A stretch of 64,000 nt of DNA from Catonia carolina (Eukaryota; Arthropoda; Insecta; Hemiptera; Achilidae): positions 2,863,501-2,927,500 of the forward strand of contig JAQMRL010000011.1 of NCBI GenBank assembly GCA_035578175.1, in the 5' to 3' direction. A program made the position numbers and the translations under genes. The notes beneath the pieces were generated by a model. That model had not been told where the DNA came from and ran no database searches. It saw only the letters and a program-made list of their open reading frames with translations. Within the stretch, counting starts at the first letter, position 1, and the number at the start of each line of letters is the position of its first letter. This document shows, in pieces, positions 12,168-22,508 of this stretch.

Positions 12168-13472
12168 GCCCATAACAGGCAGGTGGAGTGTTAAACTATT
12201 TGCACTCGATCTACTAAGTTCCAGAGCTACAAAAAATAGTTCTGTTTCTTATCACTTGGTCAGCAAATTATATGAATGAAGCATTTAAGAACTGAAGAGG
12301 TAGATGTGTAAAAGACAATAGTTAGTTATCTTCTCTTGAGAGATTTGTGGTGAATGAAGAAAAGGTGTTATTTGCTAGGTGGAAAGTAGACGCTTTTTAG
12401 AAGGCCTGGCATGCTGATAAGCATAATTTTTCATTCAGTGAGGAAGGTAATGGTAAACCACCCACCTCGTTTTACTTGGTAAAGCCTGTAAAGGTTCAAA
12501 CCAGCTTTCGGCAGATGACCTAAACAATAATAAGTTTATCGGGGTCTTTTCCGTTTTCTGTATGCCACTATCAAATCCGAATTCCCTGAAGGGTTGCACA
12601 CTTGTACATTTCTTCCACTAACGCAGGCCTTACTGAATACTCTTAATGAGACAGCCACACTCACGCACGCGTACACACGTCCCTCCCAGTCCCAGTATAA
12701 TATATTACTGTGTTACACGTTCTGTTGTTTTATTTCATATTTTGATTGTTTTATTTTGCTATTACTGCTTACTATTAAGTTATATTTTTTAATTTAATTT
12801 TTTGCTATTAACTAGGCTACATTATACTTTTACGTTATATATTTTAAGTATTTATATTGGGAAGAGAAAGTCGTGAGAGTGTTTCACACATACTTTTTTA
12901 GTTGTCACATCTTCTGGGATTATGTAATAACCCCTTTTCCTGAAGAAACTCTGCAGGATCTTTCTCCGTCCGAATATTATTAAGTAACTACAAAACTCAT
13001 GGCAGACTGTGTAACTATTGCTACTCAGATTGGCGCGCTAAGGCAGAAGTGGGAGAATTGTGTAACCCTTCAGGGAATTCGGATTTGATAGTGGCATACA
13101 GAAAACGGAAAAGACCCGTTCATCGTACTGATCTTCATGATATTGCAACGGCTGTAGTAGTGTTCACATGGTCAGCCGATTATATGACTGAAGAATTTAA
13201 GAACAGAAGAGGTAGATGTGTAAAAGAAAATGACCATGTTATCTCCTCCGAGAGTAATGAATTTCATTATACAGCCAGACCCTGGGGTGAATGAAATGAA
13301 AGGTGTCATTGGTAGGGTGGAAAATAGATGCTTTTCAGAGGACCGGGCATGGTGATAAGCATACTTTTCCACTTAGTGTAGAAGGTAATGATAAACCACC
13401 TCAATCCTAGTTTTACTTTCTAAAGCTTCTAGAGCTTCAAACCAGCCTTTCGACTGATGACCTTAACAATAA
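12168..13472 (+). repeat. Rep-A dimer interrupted by a hAT-like MITE
   Basis: Unit one is 12168-12541, unit two 13118-13472. Removing the MITE at 12542-13117 restores the dimer seen at 2943-3700. Confidence 0.85.
12542..13117. mobile_element. hAT-like MITE, copy 1
   Basis: 576 bp with long inverted ends starting GGGTCTTTTCCGTTTTCTGT and continuing through ATCAAATCCGAATTCCCTGA. The flanks are 8-bp near-duplicates, GTTTATCG (12534-12541) and GTTCATCG (13118-13125). The uninterrupted site can be read at 3274-3310, on the other strand. An 8-bp duplication fits hAT or P superfamilies. No transposase frame. Confidence 0.88.
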
Positions 13473-14659
13473 TGACAAAATCGTTAAAAACATTTGAAGA
13501 TTACGCCCGATAGTCTGGAAATCCGAAAGAATGGAATTCCGTTTAACGGGAAATGACAGTATGACTCAACTCAACTATAGATAGTTATGTTGATAAATAA
13601 ACTATTTATATTATATAGATATAAGTATGTTGAGTATCGAATCTTAAAATTTTATTTACATTAAATGCATTTTGTAAACGTTACATAATAATGTATTTGT
13701 CATATTTACGTACTATTTGACTTTTTATGATGGTGAACCCATAACTACAGTGGTGGTGATCAAATGGTGGATTGTATCACTACAATAATTCACTATCTTA
13801 TGTAACTTGACTTCTAATAATAAATCTGTTGTTCTGCGTGCTATACTGTTATTAGTAATAGTATAATGTTTTGACGGCTGTTTAAATTCGCGTTTTTATT
13901 TTTTTATCAGTCGGCCAAGTTGAGATGAGTCAGGCATTCGACCTTCACATGACCTTGTGTACTCGACAACATATGCAGCCGGAAAATATCTTTGTAGTAT
14001 ATAAACTACTCATACATTCACATGAAACGTTGTCTACGTTTATATTTTATTTGTTTAATTTCATGATCTTGAAATTTTAGCTTGTTTTTTACTGTATGTA
14101 ATTTCAGATAACTTTTTTTGGTTTCTGTTTTATTTTTATTTTTAACTTGGTTTGGATATTTACGTAATACTGTACTGGTTTTGGTTGATCTAACTTCCTC
14201 ATGTTTATTTCTTTTAAATACCTAACCGTCTCGCTCGGTTGTGTACTTGTCAGTTTATCTGAAAGATCCGGGTTCAATTATTATTGACAAATATAGTAGT
14301 ACGAAGTACTAAAGGGTTTGTATCTTCTATTGATGTTCCCGAATACTGTGTTGGAGTTTTGTGAGAAATTTTCGACAATAATTAATTTTAAAAATTCTGT
14401 AAGATTTTTTGCAGGTTACGTTTGCAGCATTCTTTCACCGTAGGTTTTATGTCATTTGTTTTCTTGTTTGACCACATTGAGTTACTTTAGTCTTTTACTT
14501 CTTGGATTTGAAGGTTTTTTCCCAGTATTTTTTCATTCTATCGGATCTTGTTTTTCTTTCTTCGTCTGAAAACACCCTTTCCGTGTATTTTTTAGTTTTA
14601 GCTTGTAATGTAGTGTTTGTCTTTTAGTATTTTAGTTTTTCTGATTACGTTTTAAATCT
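13473..14659. other. No gene or repeat recognised
   Basis: AT-rich, no credible frame. Confidence 0.5.
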
Positions 14660-15235
14660 TCCAGTGTGTCACCGGATGGCGACTTTAAGTGGCGAGTTGA
14701 AACCTTTGCATTTTGGTGGCCCTGAAAAGGGCCGTTGAAGAGGTGGTTGTCGAGATGTGAAGCGGTCTAGGAGCTGGGCGACACGGCGTGTCGTTGTCAT
14801 CTTCTTCCCTCGCAGTAGTGCTTCGTCGGGTCCGGTAGGCGTAAGGCTCGGTCGAGGGACCGCTGTGGGCATCGCTCGCATCAGCGGCGATGACGGTCCG
14901 GTCGACGGCTTACGGTGACGGGTCGGCGAGCGGAAGCATCATCTTCTCTCTTGGGGGGTCGTCGATTAGTCTTCGCTGGAGTCCGGTAGCCGTGTGCCGA
15001 TGGTGGACGGCTTGTATGCTGTCTGGATCGGAATTGAATCTTTCGGCTCAGTGTAGCGCTCTTTATATAGTTGCCGAGAGCGCTGTGGTAGAGGGCGGTT
15101 ATTGGTCTTGGCCTTGATGACAAAGGCCTCTGTCGGTACGCCGCCACAAGCCTACCACCCCTCTCGGAACTATTGGCGGCTCCCTTTGTCGCTACGTCGG
15201 AAGCTTTGATAGCCGGCAGCACAGTACCAAATCAA
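14660..15235 (-). other. GC-rich island resembling a histone-type transcription unit
   Basis: On the minus strand, ACCAAT at 15101-15106 is followed after about 30 bp by TATATAAAG (15069-15061). About 330 bp farther comes a perfect histone-type 3' stem-loop, GGCCCTTTTCAGGGCC (14733-14718), with AAC before and ACCAAA after. Between them no histone-like protein can be read. Frames of 113 codons (15222-14881) and 70 codons (14881-14669) exist but are unrecognised and overlap the control motifs. Confidence 0.55.
14718..14733 (-). promoter_or_regulatory. Histone-type mRNA 3' stem-loop
   Basis: Six-base-pair stem with TTTC loop, GGCCCT-TTTC-AGGGCC on the minus strand, followed by ACCAAAATGCAAAGGTTT. 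Both the stem-loop and its flanks fit the SLBP-binding consensus of metazoan replication-dependent histone mRNAs. Confidence 0.7.
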
Positions 15236-17126
15236 AGGGGACTTGATTATTAACTCACTTGGTCAATTTGATTTCGTATTTCTTACTCCAAATTGCCTCT
15301 ACAATTTTTTAAGTACTCTATTTTCCGGTGTATTGATTATTTATGTACTAAGAAGGAGATTGTCTTTTTCTTAATTGTTCTTATTATTGGTTTTATTTAC
15401 TGATATACGGATTCATTTGATGCTATCTTCCAGTGGCCATTTTTCGATGTTTTCTTGTCAAGCATGTTCTAATTATTCTTCTTTCTAACTTTAGAATTTT
15501 ATCTACTTCAATTGAGCGATTAGTGTTGAAAATGGTTTTTACTTGCATTATTTTATCTTCTTTATAATCTGTACTTTGATCCTTATGTGTATATTGTTTA
15601 TTCCACGATCCTTTCTGACTTCATTAATTCGACTTCGTTTATCGGTTGTTTAGTTTCTTATAAATTAGTTTTTTCAATTGTTTGTCATCCATTCTATACT
15701 GATGCTCATAAAATTTTAGTATTCGTTTTCAGATCGTCTTTTATAATTGTTCGTTCTGGTAGCATCCTTGTAACTTGTATTGTTCACCCACTACTTTCAG
15801 CCTGATTGTGTTGCGCAGGATCTTTCTTCCATATTTCTTCGTTTTGTTTTTATTTCGCCTTTTCTTTGTCAGTCATAGTCATACTTATTTAGGTTTTATC
15901 ATATTATATTACAGTGTCTAATATTGGATTTTCTTGACAGTAGCTAATTGTAGTTATCATTTTTTCTGTATTTTGTTTTTATGTAGCGTGGTATTAGAAC
16001 AGGTACATTTTGTACTAAAATAAATTATTTCTCAGTACTAAAAAAATCATTTTAACCGTTAGCAATTCTATTTTTTTATAATCTGGGTGAATCAGTTGTA
16101 TTGTATTAGTATTACGTAACTCCATAGGATACTATAAACTATATAAAAGTCTGAATGTTTGTCTAAATATGTTTGGTTCATATACCGATTATGTTTTCTC
16201 CGGTTTTTACTTCAAATATCAGATGGTAATATGGGCTAATAATTTCTGATTATGAGAAAATGTCACATGAATCTTCTTCACAATTTTATTTTATGTTTGG
16301 TTAAGTATTAATACGTTACAACATGATTTGTATACTGCATAGAAAGTACTAACTTTGCTATTGGTTCCGTTATTTTTACAAGCAAAAATTCATTAATTTT
16401 CCGTAAAATGTTATATAGAAATCGACTAACTCGGTAACACATATACGAAGTGACTGTTATAGTGCTACAATCAACTGATAAGCTAAAATCTCTGTGTTTA
16501 AATCTCGGTTTTGACATTTTCCATTAAATCAAGAGTTAATTCCTGCCAGGACTTAATCGGTGATGACAAAACCGTTAAGAGGCTAAACAAATAATAAAAA
16601 ATTGTCATTCTCGAAATTTCAGAATTTAACAGATTATAAAATTATAAACATTTATGGTTTGTAATCACTTGTAATTTCAAAAAGTTGTTTGATTTGTTTT
16701 TGTAACCTTTAATTTATAATGTATTATTAAATATAATGACATTAACGAAACAGAACATATTGTTTTGTTTTGTTTTGTTACTACATATTTGTTTTTAACA
16801 TTGACCGTGGTACATAGAGACGTTCGTTACTCTGTTAAAATTCAACTTCTTGAAATACTTCTGAGATGTTCGAATCAGTTTCTTGGCAACAGAAACTTTT
16901 CTTGTGATAGATGCTTTCCGTTCGCTGGCGCTACATTGTATACAGGCATATACTTTTATTTAGATAGTTCCATGGATTTGTTACTCGAAGCTGTGTTTTC
17001 ATTTGAATGATGGAGTAGTAATGAATATGGTATTTTCACCGTGAACTTTAACTTGAGCACGACAGTGAACACACAGTTTTTTATTTAGTTTTTCTTTTCT
17101 TGGGATTGAAAATTATTAAAATCTTT
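15236..17126. other. No gene or repeat recognised
   Basis: T-rich on the + strand. Frames up to 80 codons are hydrophobic and unrecognised. Confidence 0.5.
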
Positions 17127-17318
17127 TATTTCCGTGTGTTTTCTTTATATAATCTGTAAGTAATTGTGTGCTAGAGAATTTTCATAAATATTTTGTAAGG
17201 GTTGTAGGGGGACAATATATCCCAGAGTCTCCCTTCAACCCCGTTACAAAATATTTATAAAATTTCTTTTGCACACTATTACTTACAGATTATGTAATAG
17301 GAAAACACACGAAAATAG
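17127..17318. repeat. Palindromic foldback element
   Basis: Two ~88-bp arms in inverted orientation (GTGTGTTTTC...ATAATCTGTAAGTAAT...AATATTTTGTAA on each arm) separated by about 10 bp. An RNA from it would form a long imperfect hairpin. Confidence 0.82.
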
Positions 17319-18393
17319 TAGCTACGCAAAAAAAATTGGTAGTGTTACAGGTCCCTTTAAGACTTAAGGTATAGGCTGCATGTGTTTACTGATTTGTATA
17401 AAATAATTACTTGTAGGCTTCCTATGCAGTAATATTTTTAACACCATAAAATTTAATTCAGTTTAAGGTAAACAATTTTTTTTAAATTTGTGAATTAAGT
17501 TCACTACTTTTTTTAATAGGTTATATATGATTGTAAAAGATAACAGAATAATTCGTTAATATGTACATTATAACATACTTCGCTATTCTCCGAAGGTTTT
17601 ATTTTTCTAAAATCATTATTAGAAAATACAATTACTAACTTCATGTGAAATTAGTGAACCATGGTTTTGTTATGTCTATTCGTAAGTAATAAAACATTTG
17701 CTTTATGTAAACCATTTTATTATTGTCTTTTCTCCTACTCTTATTTTATATTCTTACTTTGCATTCATAATTTTACTACTAACGAGCTATAGTAGTCGGT
17801 TTTAAAACGAGAAGGGATACTTCTTTACTGACCTGGTTTGCTTGTTTACTTATTGTGTTGCAAAAAAATACAACGCTTATATACACGAGGAAGTATAAAA
17901 AAAGGTAAAAACGAAACCTGTAGTCGTGGGTGGTGTGGTAGAATTTCTAGATCTGATATTGTCGTATTGTATTTACGTTGAGGGTGCCTTCTTGTAGCAT
18001 TTGTTATGACTGCGAAACCAGTCTACGGCGTTGTTACCACCTTGTTCTTTTTAACAATAGATACTAACCAGATCTCTGTGTGTATGAAATGCATGGTTAA
18101 TATATCCAGGGTGAACTAAAAGGACCTCATATGTTCGATTTGAATTTACATCCGTAATTCTGTCGAATTTATTGAGTATTATCACGATATAAAAACTAAA
18201 GTTAAAAGGGTGTATAGGTTATGTCAAGTTAAAACTGAAAAGCCTAAATTTTGATACTAGGCCTATGTTAAATTCATTATTTACCAATTCATTTATTACC
18301 ACTACTTACTTACTTACTTTTTTGATAAGCGTTTCAGCCAACAATTTTGATTGAATAATACACTATTTTCTTCAGCGTTTATTTAAAAATTTA
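17319..18393. other. No gene or repeat recognised
   Basis: AT-rich. Only a short ACTT run (18302-18318) stands out. Confidence 0.5.
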
Positions 18394-18984
18394 GGGTCTT
18401 TTCCGTTTTCTGTATCTTACTATCAAATCCGAATTCCCTGAAGGGTTTCACACTTGTTCATTTCTCCCACTCCCTGCCTTACTGTATGCTCTTACTGAGA
18501 CAGACCCACTTACGCACGCGTACACACGTCCTTCCCAGTCACAGTATACAGTACTATGTTACACGTTCTGTTTTATTTTACTATTCCTACATTACAATTA
18601 AGTTATATTTTTTAATTGAAGCTTTTGCTATTACTAGGCTACACTATACTATTAAGTTATATTTTTTAATTATTTACATTAAGAAGAGAAAGTCGTGTGA
18701 GTGTTTCACATATACTTTTTTAGTTACCACATATTCTGGGATTATGTAATAACCTCTTTTCCTGAAGGAACTCTGCAGCATCTTCCTCTGTCCGAATATT
18801 ATTAAATAATTCTACAAAATTCATAGCAGACTGTATAGTAACTAACTGTGAAATCGGAGTGGATTTGACACTACGCAGGAATATTGCTAGTCAGATTGGG
18901 GCGCTAGACGCAGGAGTGGGAGAATTGTGTAACCCTTCAGGGAATTCGGATTTGATAGTGGCATACAGAAAACGGAAAAGACCC
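18394..18984. mobile_element. hAT-like MITE, copy 2
   Basis: 591 bp, same ends as the copy at 12542-13117 and collinear with it inside (for example CACGCACGCGTACACACGTC near each left half). Flanking duplication is not convincing (AAAATTTA against AAATAATA), so this copy is older or its flanks have changed. Confidence 0.85.
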
Positions 18985-19514
18985 AAATAATAACTATAAC
19001 AATAACGGTTTTTAATTCTTCCACCGTAATCGCGAAATCCCCACAGGGGGTCGCGACCCACCGGTTTAGAAATACTGCTCTAGAGAATCATATTGAATGT
19101 TCATAATAAGCAACCGATTATAAACTGAGACCCTTGAGATAGATGCAAGATCTCTCTTAGTTCAGTCAATAATTATGATTTTGCACGGTCGGAATGGAAT
19201 TCAAGATTTAACGCTGAATTCCTGTATACGTTAGTTGGGTTGCATGCATATGTGCAGGTGTTGTACATCGTACGTTTCGTTTCCTTTCGGTACACTTCGA
19301 GAAATCACGTTCTGTCGATCGTGAAACCAGCATTATGATTATGTACCACAACAGAGCGCAGTAGTAAAACTATATTACGTACATGTGTATAACAATAGAA
19401 AAAGAAATGGAATACATAACTCCGCACAGTTTTATGATGTCTATAGTTTGTTGTGCCTGTGCTGCAAAATTGAAATTGAAAAAGTCAATCGTATAAGAAC
19501 GGCATTTCTCTTTA

Positions 19515-19524
19515 TCTACACGTA

Positions 19525-19578
<54 letters not shown>
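19515..19578. repeat. (TA)n microsatellite
   Basis: Roughly 30 uninterrupted TA units. Open frames across it on both strands are artefacts. Confidence 0.97.
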
Positions 19579-19579
<1 letters not shown>

Positions 19580-19932
19580 CGAATAATACATGACAAGAAT
19601 TATGATCAGCTTTTGTGCCTTGATAATACAATATTTATATGTCTTATGGATTTGTAACACGATATCGAATAACCTCTACCATACAAATGTCACCTCAAAC
19701 AGTGAGTTTTATTTAATTCAGCAATTATTAAATGCATTGCACTGTATATCAACCTACAGTACGTTTTATAAGCGCCTGTATTTCATAATTATACCAGTGT
19801 ATTTCAAGAAATTAATTGATTTCTTTTATCCATTTATTCTAATCCTAAGGCTATATAAAATAGTACTATTTCTTCTTGTATTTTCAAACAAATTAATAAT
19901 TAAGTTAATTATTATTTCATAATTAAACTAGC

Positions 19933-20316
19933 TGCCCATAACAGACAGGTGGAGTGTTAAATTATTTACACTCAATCTGTTTGTTACAGGGCTAAAATAA
20001 ATAGTTCTGTTTCTTATCACAAAGTCAGCCAATTAAATGACTGAATCATTTAAGAACAGAAGAGGTAGAGGTTTAAAAGATACTAGTCAGAGTTATCTCC
20101 TCTGAAAGTAATGAATTTCAGTATACAACCAGACCCTGTGGTAAATAAAGTGAAGGTGTCATTTGCAGAGTGGAAAATATGTGCTTTTCAGAGGACCTGG
20201 TATGCTGATAAGCATACTCTTCCACTCAGTGAGGAAGGGAATCCTCGGTTTTCGTAGTAAAAGCTCAACAGGTTCAAACCAGCCTTTCGGCTGATGACCT
20301 AAACAGCAACAACAAT
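19933..20316 (+). repeat. Rep-A copy
   Basis: Full length, tail AACAGCAACAACAA. It faces the next copy in inverted orientation 35 bp away. Confidence 0.85.
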
Positions 20317-20351
20317 TAAACTAGGACCTAATAAATGTATATATTTTACTG

Positions 20352-21122
20352 TTGTTGGTTGTTTAGGTCATCTGCTAAAAAGGCTGGTTTGAACCTCTAG
20401 AGGCTTTATAAAGTATAATGAGGAGTGAGTGGTTTACCTTGCCTTCCTCACTGGGTTAAAAAGTATGCTTATCAGCATGCCAGGCCCTCTAAAAAGCATC
20501 TGCTTTCCATCCTGTTAATGACACCTTTACTTCATTCACCACAGGATCTGGCTTTATAGTGATGAAATTCATTACTCTTAGATGAGATAATTATGACTAT
20601 ACCTTGTCGAAGTAAAGACTGCTGATGAAGGCGGAGCACAGTAGTCTAGAACACAGCACAGAGTCAATTGACTTTCATCAACTGTACTCTGCGTTGCCAC
20701 GTTGTGTTTTCGCTGTACCACTGTTCATGTTAAGAAGTTCAGGATTCAATCTTCTTGAACGGTCCCATAAATGTTTGAAATCTTTTATTCCATATGTTGA
20801 AGAATTAAACAGTAAATCGAGATGAAGATTTTAGTGCAAGTTGCATGTCAAAATTAAGGGAATTACAACTTATTTCTGAAGTGTGGCAAAACGAAGTGGT
20901 AACCTCTCACCCAACCTTGCCTAGTATTGGTTAGATATCATCTGCAGTCTTTAGTTTGTACGAGTATAATGTATTTTTTACACCTCTACCTATTCTGTTT
21001 TTAAATGCTTCAGTCATATAATTGGCTGACCATGTGATAAGAAACAGAACTATTTTTTGAAGCCCTGGAACTAGTTGATCGAGTGCAAATAATTTAACAC
21101 CACCTCCCTGTTATGGGCAGAT
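20352..21122 (-). repeat. Rep-A copy split by a 367-bp insertion
   Basis: Rep-A sequence runs 20352-20598 and resumes at 20966-21122. The intervening 20599-20965 is unrelated, with a 66-codon frame (20625-20825) that I do not recognise. Confidence 0.78.
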
Positions 21123-22281
21123 TTACAATGTATCCTTGTTGAATACCCCTACAGTAAACACCATATTTTTTTTCATTTTGTACATCTACAACCTTAAACT
21201 TTAAACTTAAAATCTAATAATTTCTATCATTCTAATATGAGTTACTAACTTAATTATTTCTAAAAGTTTAAAGTTACACTATTCTAACATCTTCATTATT
21301 TATGCTGATAGCTTTTCCGTGCATTGATTAAAACTTGAGTGTCAGAGTAGAGGTTGTGTTGTTATTTTGTTAACTTAACGAATCTGTTGAAGATACATTG
21401 CGTGTACTAAAAAATTTGTGGTTTTACTTGAATGTTCCGTTAATATATTTTAGTTTCATTTTTATGTTTTTTGTTTTTATTTACAAAACAGTGTTTTGTT
21501 GCGTTGTCGGGTATTCAAGATTGAAATGAAATTACTTGTATTGAACTGGTTAAATTTGTTGATTGAAAATTTTTAATGCAGACAGAGATAATTTCACTTA
21601 TCAGAAATGAAGATTCCGTTAATACCTAATATACATTACTTAAAAAGCAATAAAGTTTTTTTAAATTTTCAGGTTTTTTTAGGACATTTTTAGAAGACTA
21701 AAATGATAATATTTTTAAACCAGTGTAAACATAATCTGTTGTATATTATTGCAGTCCTTTTGTGTTACATTAATTTGTTTTTAATATGTAATGTATCTCT
21801 AATCTGACACCTATGAAAGTGGAACTTTAATCAATTTTTTTGATTTGTTGTAACAAAAATGTACCATCATAACAGACAAATACACAAGTTTTTTTTAAAT
21901 AAACCAACTTACTGAAGTTAATGAAACAGTATCACATACTGAGATGAACTAAGTACGTTCAAGAAAAAACCCATTGTATTGTTTTATAAGTTATTGTTAG
22001 TGCACTGATAGCCCACATTCTTGTCTCTCTGACATGCACTGTCTAGTTATCTGAAAATATTTCGTAGGTGATAGTTTAAAGATTTGTCAGATTATTACTG
22101 TATTGCTGGGGGTTTGTGAAGTGTAGATCTATGCGGATTCAACTGTAAATTCTATTTTGTAGTCATAGTCCTTGTAAATGAACTGTAGGGATCGTTTGTT
22201 GAGTGAAAAAGTAAATATGTTTTTAGTTTTCCGTTGTTCTATTTGTGCGAGTCATAACCAAATACTTTATTAATTTTTCAG
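21123..22281. other. AT-rich DNA upstream of the first Hr39 coding exon
   Basis: No repeat recognised. It ends in the pyrimidine-rich acceptor at 22265-22281, so this is probably the 3' end of a 5' UTR intron. Confidence 0.5.
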
Positions 22282-22508
22282 GAGGCTGGAAACCATGGTC
22301 CAAGACAGGACGACAGAGAACAGGCAGACAGTTACAGTGAGGTAGCTATGTGGAGAAGGCGCAATGGAGAGCGCAGTGTCTGTAAAGTGGGGGCTACAGG
22401 AGACAGCTAGCGACAAGCAGCCCGGGGGAACAACAGTTATTGCCTCCGGACCTGTTACAGTCACCTCTATAAATGTTCCAGTCAAACAGGAGGAAAAGAC
22501 AGAAAATA
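22282..22508 (+). CDS. Hr39: Hr39 first coding exon (5' UTR 22282-22363, codons 1-48)
   Basis: A pyrimidine-rich acceptor precedes 22282, so at least one untranslated exon must lie upstream. The chosen start, ATG at 22364, opens a frame of 48 codons ([10 protein letters not shown]...) that splices in phase 1 to 25559. Two upstream ATGs, at 22294 and 22348, open short frames that both stop inside this exon, so they are candidate uORFs. The exon is clearly richer in G+C than its flanks. It encodes a VKQE motif at residues 40-43, a SUMO-acceptor consensus. The donor is GT at 22509. Confidence 0.82.

Noticed and set aside
14890..15117. 75-codon + strand frame in the GC-rich island
   Set aside because: Shadow of GC-rich sequence; the oriented signals (CCAAT, TATA, stem-loop) are on the other strand.
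14881..15222. Histone-like protein on the minus strand
   Set aside because: Compared by eye with all five histone classes; basic composition only, no conserved segment.
19370..19922. Overlapping 96-, 64- and 110-codon frames
   Set aside because: They run through a TA microsatellite or AT-rich DNA; Tyr/Ile repeats are artefacts.
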